Assembly (NCBI GenBank): GCA_039591075.1
Contig: JBDHEI010000030.1
Span: forward strand, 28,278-92,277
DNA: 64,000 nucleotides
Reading direction: 5' to 3'
Origin: JAOTVV01 sp039591075
GTDB taxonomy: Bacteria; Gemmatimonadota; Gemmatimonadetes; Gemmatimonadales; GWC2-71-9
In this document: piece after piece, positions 1 through 8,306 of the stretch
Layout: each line of letters begins with the position of its first letter
Position numbering within the stretch: position 1 is the first letter of the stretch
The notes under the pieces: generated by a model
What the model was told of the DNA's origin: nothing
The model's database searches: none
Seen by the model: only the letters and a program-made list of their open reading frames with translations
Position numbers and translations under genes: made by a program

Positions 1-176
1 TAGTAAACGGGTGGGTGACTGGTCTCGAGCACACGCAGCGCCTGCCGGGTTTCGGCGATCGTCCGACCGTTCAGGATCACCTCGATGTGGCCGTCGAACG
101 GCTCCACATGCGGCGGTCGGGGATAATCCCAGACGGATTCCTGGCCGGGGCCCGGACGCTGTCGGGGAGGTCTCAC
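1..176 (-). CDS. DUF427 domain protein, N-terminal part (runs off the window)
   Basis: The first 58 residues read from a GTG at 176 to the window edge. They contain ESVWDYPRPP near residue 13 and LRVLETSHPP near residue 49, which I recognise as the N-terminal pattern of DUF427 proteins (small beta-rich proteins of unknown biochemical role). The C-terminal part lies outside the window. The GTG start overlaps the stop of the upstream photolyase-like fragment as GTGA, which suggests translational coupling and transcription from the promoter at 451-479. Function is unknown. Confidence 0.6.
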   Translation of the reverse strand, partial: MRPPRQRPGPGQESVWDYPRPPHVEPFDGHIEVILNGRTIAETRQALRVLETSHPPVY

Positions 177-388
177 CGTGGGTCGTCTCTCGTCACGTGA
201 TCCCGAATTCGCTTCGGCGCGCCCACGCCTGCGATCGGATGGCCTTCCCGTCGGATCTGCTCATCCGCGTCACGTGCCCGGGCGCGAGTGCCAAACGGGG
301 GTTCTGCGCGAACCGGCGGTTCCAGGTGGGCGAGGACGGGTCGCGACGAATCGAGCTGATCGCCGAGGATCAGGGCCAGATGGCGCAC
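173..388 (-). pseudogene. N-terminal remnant of a photolyase/cryptochrome-like protein
   Basis: From GTG at 388 the 71-residue reading frame begins RHLALILGDQLDSSRPVL, matching the start of the iron-sulfur bacterial cryptochrome/photolyase family, where an LxLILGDQL strand opens the alpha/beta domain. Those proteins are about 500 residues; here the similarity stops after some 25 residues and the rest is arginine-rich and unrecognisable. The frame stops four bases into the DUF427 gene (GTGA overlap). I read it as a gene that lost its body by deletion, though a translated leader peptide cannot be excluded. A well-formed promoter lies 63 bases upstream, so the locus may still be transcribed. Confidence 0.4.
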
Positions 389-450
389 TGACCGTCGAAT
401 CCCGGCCCGCAGGTCGGCTGATGTCTTCAAGGGCTTTCTCGGCACAATCC

Positions 451-479
451 AAGATAGACTGCTGTCCAGTATTTGTCAA
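451..479 (-). promoter_or_regulatory. sigma70-type promoter for the photolyase-like/DUF427 transcript
   Basis: On the minus strand TTGACA (479-474) is followed after exactly 17 bases by TATCTT (456-451). The region is AT-rich against its surroundings. It points at the photolyase-like fragment and the DUF427 gene. Confidence 0.55.
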
Positions 480-506
480 GTATTTATATAGATATTAGCT
501 TGACAA
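473..506. promoter_or_regulatory. inverted repeat overlapping the -35 element, possible operator
   Basis: TTGTCAAG at 473-480 is mirrored by CTTGACAA at 499-506 across an 18-base AT-rich spacer. The left arm covers the -35 hexamer of the minus-strand promoter, the usual position for a repressor or MerR-type activator site. The regulator is not identifiable from this window. Confidence 0.4.
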
Positions 507-562
507 GCTACAATCTACCTTTGTTTCGTGCCCTCACCCCCCAAAAGCGAGGTGCTCAGCCA

Positions 563-1066
563 GTGATTTCGGTCAACCCAGGAATTCGGCGGATTGTCGT
601 GAGGGGTCTTGTGTGGGTCCTCGCGGGCGTCATGACGGCTGTTCTGGCGGTCGGGGTGGCAGTCGTCATCCAGATCGACGATTGGAGCCGGGACCTCGCG
701 ACCAACATCGCAGAGACCAGGTTGGATGCGGCCAATCCCGATCTACGGCCCCTCTCGGCCGACCGTTCCCTCTCGAGCCTTGCCGACCTGATTGCGGTCG
801 AGGGGTCGGCGCTGCCACGGTGGACCCTGATCGGCCGGCAGGTGACCGATTCGCTGATCGAGCTCCACTTCGTTCGCACGACGCGGCTGTTTCGGTTCCG
901 CGACGACATCACCGTGCGGGTGGCCGATCTTGGCGACCGGCGCGAAGTGACGGCCATCTCCAGGTCACGTGTCGGGCACGGGGATCTCGGACAGAACCCG
1001 CGCAACCTCGAGGAATTGCTCCGCACGCTGCGCTCCCGACTGTCCGGGGGTCCAGGCCGCGGTTGA
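563..1066 (+). CDS. DUF1499 family membrane-anchored protein
   Basis: This is a 167-residue protein with one N-terminal membrane segment (about residues 14-36) followed by a soluble domain. The stretch LIELHFVRTTRLFRFRDDI, then REVTAISRSRVGHGDLGQNP and a terminal leucine-rich helix, is the DUF1499 pattern. The domain is of unknown function and is often found in membrane-associated proteins. I prefer the GTG at 563; a TTG at 473 would extend the frame through the AT-rich inverted repeat and adds residues that look non-coding. It converges on the metalloprotease gene, only 27 bases away. Confidence 0.65.
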   Translation: MISVNPGIRRIVVRGLVWVLAGVMTAVLAVGVAVVIQIDDWSRDLATNIAETRLDAANPDLRPLSADRSLSSLADLIAVEGSALPRWTLIGRQVTDSLIELHFVRTTRLFRFRDDITVRVADLGDRREVTAISRSRVGHGDLGQNPRNLEELLRTLRSRLSGGPGRG

Positions 1067-1093
1067 GTGCCTCGCCGATGCTGTCGCCCAGTC

Positions 1094-3538
1094 TTAGTCG
1101 CGGCCCCCGATTGGCGTTCCCGGCGGGAGCGCACTCGGCTCGCTTCGCGCGGTGGCGTCGTCGCGCCGGGTGAGAAACCGCTCCGCATCCGCCCAAACGA
1201 GCAGTTGATGGGCCGCATCGTCGGGAAGCCGCGGTTCCTGCCCCTGGACCCGCTCTAGGATTCGGCGCAGGCCCCACTCCGCAGCGGCGCGCGTCTCGAC
1301 GGAAGCTGCGTCCGAGCCGGCCACGTCGATCAGCACGTCGACGAGCACGCGCTGTACCACGCGCCGCAGTGCCAGGTGCTCCGGAGGGGTATAGGCGTCC
1401 CACGTGCGGTCGATGATCCTGGCGATCACCTCTTCGGGACTGGGGAGGTTGCCGTCCCGCGCCCGGAACGCGGCGAGCCGAGCCAGACGCCTCCGATCCA
1501 GCAGGTTCCCGATAACCATCGCAGATAGGGTGCGTGCGGCCCCGAGCTGGTCGAATGCGGGAAACGCAGCGGAGCCGAAGGCCCAGTCGTTGGACGGCAC
1601 CCCGTACGCGCGAGGCGCCATCAGGCTCAGGATTCGCTCGGGGATTGCCAAGGCTTCCGGATCCACGGCGTCCAGCACCAACTCCAGCGCACGCCGCTGG
1701 CGCACGTCCGGGATGATGGTGGTCGGGGGGAGCGAGTCGCCTCGCACGGCGTAGCGAAACTCCATGCCGCCCACGGCCTTGATCGCTCCCTCCAGCGCGT
1801 ACCGGTGGTGAAGGTAGACCGGAGCGAACCGGTAGTTCAGCCATGCCATGGGCTCTCCGGTCTTGAGGGCCGTGGCATCGAAGCGATCGATCAGCACGCG
1901 GCGGACTGCTTGGGTTCGGGCCAGTTCCTCGACGGCGTCAGTCCCGTTGAGCCATTGCGTCACCTCCGGGAACGATCCCCAGGTGGCATTGTCTCCGTCG
2001 GTATTGAAGCGGATGCCGCGGCGCATCGCCTCGTCGACGATGGCCTGAAGGCCGACAGCCTCATTGGTGTCGAACTGCGTGTACGCGTATCGGATCGCGA
2101 TGGAGTCGTAGGCGCCGGGGCCGTCGCGGTAGGCGTCGCTCAGATCGATCTGTCCGTCCACGAGCGTGATGAGCGGGCCCGGGTAGTCCATGACGGATGC
2201 GCGTCCGTCACTCGTGGCGATGTAGTTGTGGGCGAGCCCTAGCGTGTGTCCGACCTCGTGAGCCGCATGCTGCCGGCGGCGGGCCATGGCAAACTCTTCG
2301 CTGGTGACGGAGGAATCGAGCGATGCCAACCATTCGGTCAGATCCGTCGCGATGGTCCCGCCAGCGGCCGGGAGCGTGCCCGCGTAGAGGTTGTAGTCGG
2401 TCAGGGAGCGGTACGAGTCCATGCGCACGGCGGCCTTGATGATCTCTCCGGTCCGGGGATCGACGAAGCTCGGACCGATCGAAAACCCTGGATCGCTGCG
2501 GTGGACCCATTGGATCACGTTGTACCGCGCATCGAGCGGGTCCATGTCGGCCGGCATGTCCTCGACCCGAAACCCGTTGACGAAACCGGCCGCCTCGAAG
2601 ACCCGATTCCACCACTCGGCCCCTTCCCGAAACGCCGACCGGTAGGGCTCCGGGATGCCACGGTCCAGGTAGTACACGATCGGGGCGACGGGCTCGGAGC
2701 GTTCGCTGCTCGGGTTACGTTTCTCGAGCCGATGGCGGGCAACGTACCGCGCCTCGTATCGCTGATCGAGGGGTCGGGAGAAATCGAAGAAGGCCACACC
2801 GGAGTTCCCGACTCGGGGATCCGCCAATCGCGGCACGAAGCCATCGTCCGGTAACCGGACCAGCGAGTGATGTTGGCGCAGGGTTACGCTGCCGCCGTCC
2901 GGCGCATGGGACCGCACGACGGCCCCGGGACTCGTCGACGTGAACGTCAGTGCCACCTCGACTTCCGTATTCGTGGGGAACCCTTTCGTGCGGGGCAGAT
3001 ACGCGTGGCTGCGGTCCCGATTCAAGGTGAAGGTGCCCTGACCCCGGCGCTGCAGGGCGCCGCGCACGTCCATGCGGTCGGCGAGGAAGTGCGACGTGGC
3101 GTCGACCAAGACACGTCCGCTGCCCTCTGCGAGCACCTTGAAGGCGGCCACCGTCGAGGTGGGGAACGACTCGTCGACGGAGCGGGTCAGGGCCGGGTTG
3201 TCCGTCGCCACCGCGCGGAACCGCGGGTTCGTGAGGACCAAGTGGACCGTGGGACCTACGCGCTCGAACCTGGCAATCGCTTCGTCACCGATCATCCCAC
3301 GATCGAGCCCGAGTTGTGTGCTGCCCATCCCAGTAGCCAGGGACGTGAGGTAGAGGAATTCCTCGCCGAGGCGCGGGATCTCGAGCAGGAGTCGCCCGGT
3401 GGCAGAATCCCAATACAGGGGGAAGTACCCGTCCAGCTTGTCGAAGCCCGCGGTGTACTGTCTGAGCGACTGTTGCGCCTCGACCGACGACCCGAGCGAG
3501 ACGGCGGCCACGACGCACGCGGCAAGGAAGCGAACCAT
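1094..3538 (-). CDS. secreted zinc-dependent metalloprotease (DUF5117/DUF4953 type)
   Basis: This is an 814-residue protein with a signal peptide at residues 1-21 (AACVVAAVSLGSSVEA, then QQ). The zinc site HEVGHTLGLAH lies at about 427-437 and fits HExxHxxGxxH of metzincin-like peptidases. Upstream are EWWNRVFEAAGF and YNVIQWVHRSDPGFSIGPS, and VMDYPGP follows the zinc site; both are hallmarks of the large secreted DUF5117/DUF4953 proteases common in Bacteroidota and Gemmatimonadota. The start is set at the ATG of 3538 because it opens a proper signal peptide after a GAGGG-type ribosome site; the frame stays open a further 264 codons upstream, but that stretch is antisense to the next gene. 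Substrate is unknown; extracytoplasmic peptide or protein breakdown is likely. Confidence 0.85.
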   Translation of the reverse strand: MVRFLAACVVAAVSLGSSVEAQQSLRQYTAGFDKLDGYFPLYWDSATGRLLLEIPRLGEEFLYLTSLATGMGSTQLGLDRGMIGDEAIARFERVGPTVHLVLTNPRFRAVATDNPALTRSVDESFPTSTVAAFKVLAEGSGRVLVDATSHFLADRMDVRGALQRRGQGTFTLNRDRSHAYLPRTKGFPTNTEVEVALTFTSTSPGAVVRSHAPDGGSVTLRQHHSLVRLPDDGFVPRLADPRVGNSGVAFFDFSRPLDQRYEARYVARHRLEKRNPSSERSEPVAPIVYYLDRGIPEPYRSAFREGAEWWNRVFEAAGFVNGFRVEDMPADMDPLDARYNVIQWVHRSDPGFSIGPSFVDPRTGEIIKAAVRMDSYRSLTDYNLYAGTLPAAGGTIATDLTEWLASLDSSVTSEEFAMARRRQHAAHEVGHTLGLAHNYIATSDGRASVMDYPGPLITLVDGQIDLSDAYRDGPGAYDSIAIRYAYTQFDTNEAVGLQAIVDEAMRRGIRFNTDGDNATWGSFPEVTQWLNGTDAVEELARTQAVRRVLIDRFDATALKTGEPMAWLNYRFAPVYLHHRYALEGAIKAVGGMEFRYAVRGDSLPPTTIIPDVRQRRALELVLDAVDPEALAIPERILSLMAPRAYGVPSNDWAFGSAAFPAFDQLGAARTLSAMVIGNLLDRRRLARLAAFRARDGNLPSPEEVIARIIDRTWDAYTPPEHLALRRVVQRVLVDVLIDVAGSDAASVETRAAAEWGLRRILERVQGQEPRLPDDAAHQLLVWADAERFLTRRDDATARSEPSALPPGTPIGGRD

Positions 3539-3646
3539 CGAACCCTCCAGTGACAACGAATCGAGATGAATGGAATGGCAAACTTGCCGCCTGGTAGACC
3601 GCAGGGGAACCCGGCTACATTCGGCTGTCGGTGTCCCGGGGGAAAA

Positions 3647-4240
3647 ATGCGCATGCGTACACGGTGGGGTGGATTGGTGGTGCTCTCGTTGCTCCTTGCG
3701 CCCACTCCGCTTCACAGCCAGCGGGGACGCATGGTGCCCCGATCCCCCGCGTGGCGGCCTCCGCCATCGCTTGGGATCCGTGGCGGATTCGATTTCGACG
3801 CCGAAGCGTATGCCATTGGGGGTCAGGTTCGGGTGCCCCTGGCGCCCCTCGCGGAAGTGCTGGTCAGCGGTGACTACTACCTGGGCGGGGACGCCACTGC
3901 GTGGCAACTCAACGTCGATCTGGCGACTGGGGCCATGCTGCCGGGCATCTATGCGGGGGCTGGGGCAGCGCTGGCTCGCCGGGCGTTTCTCGTCGCCGAT
4001 ACCCACACCTTTCCCAAGCGCACCAGGCTCGGGCTGAATCTGTTTGCTGGGCTGACCCTGCCGCCGGTCGTGCGGCTGCCGGTGCGCCCATTTGCGGAAA
4101 CGCGGTGGACCCAGGTGAGCGGCTTCGATCTTCAGTTCGCGCTGGTCGTCGGCGTGAGCGTGTGGCTCGGGAACCACGGGGCACCACCGCGCCGTCGTGC
4201 CGTCGGGGGCGCGATGGGCGACCGGGGTCGCCTTCCGTAG
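3647..4240 (+). CDS. secreted beta-rich protein, possible small outer-membrane protein
   Basis: This is a 197-residue protein with a signal peptide (GGLVVLSLLLAPTPLHS, then QR) and no family I can name. The mature part alternates short hydrophobic and glycine-rich strands ending in aromatic residues, as in small outer-membrane barrels or beta-sandwich proteins. A GGGGGA ribosome site sits just before the ATG at 3647. It is divergent from the metalloprotease, with 108 bases between the starts. Location outside the inner membrane is inferred from the signal peptide only. Confidence 0.55.
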   Translation: MRMRTRWGGLVVLSLLLAPTPLHSQRGRMVPRSPAWRPPPSLGIRGGFDFDAEAYAIGGQVRVPLAPLAEVLVSGDYYLGGDATAWQLNVDLATGAMLPGIYAGAGAALARRAFLVADTHTFPKRTRLGLNLFAGLTLPPVVRLPVRPFAETRWTQVSGFDLQFALVVGVSVWLGNHGAPPRRRAVGGAMGDRGRLP

Positions 4241-4308
4241 GTCATCCGCCGGACTGCAGGCGTTCAGGCCACGTCCCGCGAGCAGGCAAGGACACGGGGA
4301 AACGCGAT

Positions 4309-4339
4309 GAGGGCCGGATGGACGAGCCACCCGGCCCTC
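4309..4339 (-). terminator. hairpin terminator after the fasciclin gene
   Basis: GAGGGCCGG (4309-4317) pairs with CCGGCCCTC (4331-4339), a nine-base stem with a 13-base loop just past the fasciclin stop codon. There is no clear T-run, so termination may be weak. Confidence 0.4.
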
Positions 4340-4366
4340 GGCCGCGCAGTTGGAAGGAGGTCGAAC

Positions 4367-4864
4367 TTACTGCGGCGGCAACAGCACCTTGTCGATCACG
4401 TGAATCACGCCGTTGGTGGCCAACACATCGGTCTGGATCACGTTGGCGTCGTTCACCTTCACGCCGGAAGACGTGTCGATGGCGACGGTGGAACCCTGCA
4501 GGGTCGTGGCCGATGAGAGGCTCACGACGTCTGCCGCGAGAACCCGCCCCGCCACGACGTGGTACAGCAATACGTCAGTGAGTGCCGGAACGTCCTGCAG
4601 CAGGGCGTCGACGGTCCCGGCGGGAAGCGCGGCGAAGGCGTCGTCGGTCGGGGCAAAAACCGTGAACGGTCCGTCGTTGGCGAGCGTCGGATCGAGGCTC
4701 GCCGCCTGGACCGCCGTCACCAGCGTGGTGAACGAGCCGGCGTTGACCGCGGTCGTTACGATGTTGTCGAGTTGTGGCTCCGTGCTTTCGTCGCAGCCCG
4801 CGACGCCCAGCGTGGCGGCCGCTACACCTGCGATGAGAACCTTCCGAGAGATCGTGGTAAGCAT
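4367..4864 (-). CDS. fasciclin-domain lipoprotein
   Basis: This is a 165-residue protein that starts with a lipoprotein signal ending in LGVAGC (Cys about residue 23). The rest is one fasciclin (FAS1) domain: IVTTAVNAGSFTTLVTAVQA, then FTVFAPTDDAFAAL, LLYHVV and a C-terminal NGVIHVIDKVLLP, which are the H1 and H2 motifs of the family. Such single-domain proteins are surface-anchored and implicated in adhesion or stress responses. The ATG at 4864 follows a strong GGAGGAAG ribosome site. The gene has two promoters and an upstream inverted repeat, giving it one of the richest control regions in the window. Confidence 0.85.
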   Translation of the reverse strand: MLTTISRKVLIAGVAAATLGVAGCDESTEPQLDNIVTTAVNAGSFTTLVTAVQAASLDPTLANDGPFTVFAPTDDAFAALPAGTVDALLQDVPALTDVLLYHVVAGRVLAADVVSLSSATTLQGSTVAIDTSSGVKVNDANVIQTDVLATNGVIHVIDKVLLPPQ

Positions 4865-4889
4865 CTTCTTCCTCCGATTCGTGTAAGCT

Positions 4890-4918
4890 ATTGTAATTGA
4901 ACATCTTAGTTGGGCCAA
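4890..4918 (-). promoter_or_regulatory. proximal promoter of the fasciclin gene
   Basis: TTGGCC (4918-4913), a 17-base spacer and TACAAT (4895-4890) on the minus strand, 26 bases before the start codon. The -10 box is close to consensus and the -35 is weaker. Confidence 0.45.
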
Positions 4919-4959
4919 TCGAGTTCGATTCCCTACTTGCTGTCCATCTTGTGTCCACC

Positions 4960-4988
4960 ATGTTAGTGTCATTGGGCAGTTTAGTCAA
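4960..4988 (-). promoter_or_regulatory. distal promoter of the fasciclin gene
   Basis: TTGACT (4988-4983), a 17-base spacer and TAACAT (4965-4960) on the minus strand. Its -35 box overlaps the left arm of the inverted repeat at 4978-5006. Confidence 0.45.
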
Positions 4989-5006
4989 GATTATGTCACA
5001 TAAACT
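4978..5006. promoter_or_regulatory. inverted repeat at the distal fasciclin promoter
   Basis: AGTTTA (4978-4983) is mirrored by TAAACT (5001-5006). As at the photolyase-like promoter, one arm sits at the -35 element inside an AT-rich island. The nine-mer TGCTGTCCA occurs in both promoter regions (460-468 and 4938-4946). Confidence 0.35.
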
Positions 5007-5093
5007 ATCTGGACATATGATTGACACGCGTTCCCGGTTGCAAACGCGGACCGCGGGACTAGGTTGGTGTGTCCATTCCGGGGGAGCGGCCTG

Positions 5094-6161
5094 GTGAACC
5101 CGCTAGTTCTGGTATTGGCCGTGCTGCTGGCCGGGACTCTTGTGGCGCTGATCTGGCTGGTAGGGCGGGGCAGCGGCGCTCGCGATTCTGCCACCCAGCG
5201 GCAGCTGGGTGAGGTGCGGGCGCGGCTCGATCAGCTCGTCCTGGCGCAGAGCGAGCTGCCCACGGCCGTAGCCGAGGGGGCCGCGGAACAGGCGCGCTCG
5301 CTGGCCGACGTGCGGGAGCGCCTCGGCCGTTTGTCGGAGGCCACGGTCCGCCTGGAGGCCCTGGGCCGGTCGGTGGCTGATGTGCAGGAGCTGCTCAAGG
5401 TGCCCCGGCTGCGGGGGACGCTTGGGGAGGTGTGGCTCGAAGAGCTGCTGCGGCAGGTGTTTCCGACTCGACTGTACGAGATGCAGTACGCCTTTCGCAC
5501 GGGCGAGCGGGTCGACGCGGTGCTTCGGGTCGGCACGCGGCTCGTGCCGATCGACTCGAAGTTCCCGCTCGAGGCGTGTCAGCGGATGTTGGCGGCCGAG
5601 GGCGAGACCGCGGCCCGGGAGCGGCGTAGGTTCCGGAGATCGCTCAAGGAGCGCATCGACGAGATTGCGGAAAAGTACATCCGGCCCGAGGAAGGGACTC
5701 TCGATTTCGCGCTGATGTACATCCCTGCCGAGGCGGTCTACTACGAGGCGGTGGTGCGGGATGAGGCACTCGAGGACCAGGAGAGCATTGTCGGGTACGC
5801 TCTGCGGCGGCACGTGATACCGGTCTCGCCGCACACATTCTATGCCTACGTATCGGCGGTCTTGCACGGGCTTCGAGGGCTCGACGTGGAAGAGCGTGCC
5901 AGGGAGATCGAAACGGCCCTCGGAGCCCTGCGGCACCAGTTCGACCGGTTCCAGCGAGCGTTCGCACTCGTTGGGCGGCACTTGGACAACGCTCTCAAGC
6001 AATATCAGGAGTCTGAGCGACAGTGGTTTCGGGTACAGGAGCGCCTCGACGTCGCGACCGGATTCGAGGCGGATGCGCGAGGACCGGGCGCCGCCGGACT
6101 GGCGGAGGGTGATGTGGCCGGCGAGCTTGCAGCCTCCAAGCAGCCCGCCAGCCCTGAATGA
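5094..6161 (+). CDS. rmuC: RmuC-family DNA recombination protein
   Basis: RmuC limits DNA inversions at short repeats and resembles a nuclease-fold protein fused to a coiled coil. This 355-residue protein has one N-terminal membrane helix (about residues 2-24), a coiled-coil stretch to about residue 105, then the RmuC domain with RLRGTLGEVWLEELL, VDAVLRVGTRLVPIDSKFPLE and DFALMYIPAEAVYYE. The GTG at 5094 is chosen because it follows GGGGGAG and opens directly on the membrane helix; an upstream ATG at 5064 would add ten unlikely residues. It stands alone, divergent from the fasciclin gene. Confidence 0.9.
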   Translation: MNPLVLVLAVLLAGTLVALIWLVGRGSGARDSATQRQLGEVRARLDQLVLAQSELPTAVAEGAAEQARSLADVRERLGRLSEATVRLEALGRSVADVQELLKVPRLRGTLGEVWLEELLRQVFPTRLYEMQYAFRTGERVDAVLRVGTRLVPIDSKFPLEACQRMLAAEGETAARERRRFRRSLKERIDEIAEKYIRPEEGTLDFALMYIPAEAVYYEAVVRDEALEDQESIVGYALRRHVIPVSPHTFYAYVSAVLHGLRGLDVEERAREIETALGALRHQFDRFQRAFALVGRHLDNALKQYQESERQWFRVQERLDVATGFEADARGPGAAGLAEGDVAGELAASKQPASPE

Positions 6162-6224
6162 TCCGCCGGCTGGAACCCGGGTCCCATCACCTCGCTCACA
6201 CACCGTCAGCGGAAGGATTCTTCA

Positions 6225-6782
6225 ATGTCACTTCATCCTCGGCTCACGCTCCCGACCGTAACACTATTCCTTGCTCTGCTCGCACCGCTGGCCGCCGCTG
6301 GTGCCCAGGAGACCCCGACGCCGTGTCTCGAAGGCGGCGCGTACGACCAGTTCGATTTCTGGGTAGGGGAGTGGGATGTGTTCACCCCCGATGGCGTGCG
6401 CGCCGGATCCAACCGGATCGAAAAGGTGGCGGCGGGCTGCTTGGTCGTGGAGCACTGGACCAGTGCCGCCGGTGGGACGGGCAACAGCCTCAACTTCTAT
6501 CATCCCGCGCGGCAGCAGTGGATTCAGGTGTGGGTGGATGGACAGGGTGGGGTCATCGAGGTGGCAGGGGAGTTCACAGACGGTGCCATGCGGTTCGGTG
6601 GCGAGCACGTCTACCCTGATGGGCGGCGCGAGGCCTTCCGGATGCGGTTCACCCCACAAGCCGACGGTTCCGTTCGTCAGTTCATCGAGCAGTCGAAGGA
6701 CGAAGGGACCACGTGGTACGTGTGGTTTGACGGGCGGTATGTGAGAACAGGGCTCCCGGACACCGGAGAGCCCCGGGAGTGA
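6225..6782 (+). CDS. secreted DUF1579-like protein
   Basis: This is a 185-residue protein with a signal peptide (about residues 1-27, ending AAAGAQ). The mature part begins FDFWVGEWDVFTPDG and continues with a WTSAAGG segment and several beta strands ending FIEQSKDEGTTWYVWFDGRY. This pattern is common in lipocalin-like DUF1579 proteins of unknown function, annotated as secreted hypotheticals in Gemmatimonadota and Acidobacteriota. A GGAAGG ribosome site precedes the ATG. No functional link to its neighbours is visible. Confidence 0.6.
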   Translation: MSLHPRLTLPTVTLFLALLAPLAAAGAQETPTPCLEGGAYDQFDFWVGEWDVFTPDGVRAGSNRIEKVAAGCLVVEHWTSAAGGTGNSLNFYHPARQQWIQVWVDGQGGVIEVAGEFTDGAMRFGGEHVYPDGRREAFRMRFTPQADGSVRQFIEQSKDEGTTWYVWFDGRYVRTGLPDTGEPRE

Positions 6783-6833
6783 CCGGCGAGCGATGGCGAT
6801 AAACGAGTCCTTGGGAGCGCGGAGGCGGATGTC

Positions 6834-8195
6834 ATGAGCGACTATGTCGCGCAGTTGCTGGCAAGTGTGAAGGCGAAGAACCCGGCGGAGGCCGAATTCC
6901 ATCAAGCCGTCGCCGAGGTCGCTGAGTCGGTGCAACTCGTGTTCGAACGGCATCCCGAGTATCGGACGACGAAGGTGCTGGAGCGGATCATCGAGCCTGA
7001 GCGTGTCATCCTGTTCCGTATTCCGTGGGTCGACGATCGGGGTGATGTGCAGGTCAACCGAGGGTTCCGCATCGAGATGAACAGCACGCTCGGCCCGTAC
7101 AAGGGCGGATTGCGCTTCCATCCGTCGGTGACGCTGGGCATCCTCAAGTTCCTGGCCTTCGAGCAGGTGTTCAAGAATGCGCTGACGACGCTGCCGATGG
7201 GCGGGGGCAAGGGAGGATCCGACTTCGATCCCAAGGGAAAGAGCGATGCCGAGGTGATGCGGTTCTGTCAGAGCCTCATGACCGAGCTGTACCGGCACAT
7301 CGGACCGAATACCGATGTCCCGGCCGGCGACATCGGTGTAGGCGGCCGCGAGGTCGGATACCTGTTCGGCCAGTACAAGCGGATCCGGAACGAGTTCACC
7401 GGGGTGCTCACGGGCAAGGGACTGAATTGGGGTGGCTCGCTCATTCGACCGGAGGCGACCGGATACGGTGCCGTCTATTTTGCCGCCGAGATGCTCGCGG
7501 CGCGGAACGAGACGTTGGAGGGGAAGACCTGTCTCGTCTCCGGAAGCGGCAACGTCGCGCAGTACACGTGTCAGAAGCTTCTCGAACTAGGTGCGAAGCC
7601 GGTCACGCTGTCCGATTCCGCCGGCTACATCTACGATCCGAAGGGGATCACCCAGAAGAAGCTTGCGTACGTGATGGACCTGAAGAACGTCCGTCGCGGC
7701 AGGATTCGCGAGTATGCCGACGAGTTCAAGAGCGCGACGTACACGCCGGCCGATGCCGAGCTGGACCACAATCCCCTCTGGAACCACAAGGCTCAGTGTG
7801 CGTTTCCCTCGGCGACGCAAAACGAGATCAACGGCAAGGACGCCCGCGACCTCCTTCAGAACGGTGTGTACGTCGTCTCGGAGGGGGCCAACATGCCCAC
7901 CGTCCCGGAGGGCGTCGACCTCTTCGTCGACCGGGGCATTCTGTACGGTCCAGGGAAGGCGGCCAACGCCGGAGGTGTCGCCGTCTCCGGGCTCGAGATG
8001 GCGCAGAACAGCATGCGGTACTCGTGGACCCGGAAGGAGGTCGATGACCGCCTGCGGCTGATCATGAAGTCGATTCATGAGGTCTGCGTCGGCACGGCCG
8101 ACCGGTTCGGGGTGAGGGGCAACTACGTTGTCGGCGCCAACATCGCGGGGTTTCTCAAGGTCGCGGACTCGATGATCGATCAAGGAGTCGTCTGA
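6834..8195 (+). CDS. gdhA: NADP-type glutamate dehydrogenase
   Basis: It catalyses reductive amination of 2-oxoglutarate to glutamate. The 453-residue length is typical of hexameric NADP-dependent enzymes. GGGKGGSDFDPKGKSDAEV contains the catalytic lysine (about residue 126), and VPAGDIGVGGREVGYL and GFRIEMNSTLGPYKGGLRFHPSV are family signatures. The nucleotide fold shows VSGSGNVAQYT (GSGNVA). A GGAGG site lies ten bases before the ATG. A strong hairpin follows at 8260-8278, so it is probably monocistronic. NADP rather than NAD use is inferred from the subfamily, not tested. Confidence 0.95.
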   Translation: MSDYVAQLLASVKAKNPAEAEFHQAVAEVAESVQLVFERHPEYRTTKVLERIIEPERVILFRIPWVDDRGDVQVNRGFRIEMNSTLGPYKGGLRFHPSVTLGILKFLAFEQVFKNALTTLPMGGGKGGSDFDPKGKSDAEVMRFCQSLMTELYRHIGPNTDVPAGDIGVGGREVGYLFGQYKRIRNEFTGVLTGKGLNWGGSLIRPEATGYGAVYFAAEMLAARNETLEGKTCLVSGSGNVAQYTCQKLLELGAKPVTLSDSAGYIYDPKGITQKKLAYVMDLKNVRRGRIREYADEFKSATYTPADAELDHNPLWNHKAQCAFPSATQNEINGKDARDLLQNGVYVVSEGANMPTVPEGVDLFVDRGILYGPGKAANAGGVAVSGLEMAQNSMRYSWTRKEVDDRLRLIMKSIHEVCVGTADRFGVRGNYVVGANIAGFLKVADSMIDQGVV

Positions 8196-8259
8196 CGCGT
8201 CCGCGCAGGTCTGACCGGGGTTGACGGGGAGTCAAGCGAGGATTTCCCTGTAAGGGGGA

Positions 8260-8278
8260 GCGGGGGACGTGCCCCCGC
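8260..8278 (+). terminator. GC-rich hairpin after gdhA
   Basis: GCGGGGG (8260-8266) pairs with CCCCCGC (8272-8278) around a five-base loop, between gdhA and the next gene. No T-run follows. Confidence 0.45.
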
Positions 8279-8306
8279 GACACCCGTCACGTACGGGGAG
8301 ATCCGA

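Noticed and set aside
3539..4330. 264-codon upstream extension of the metalloprotease reading frame
   Set aside because: It has no domain, lies antisense to the beta-rich secreted gene at 3647-4240 and would place the signal peptide in mid-protein.
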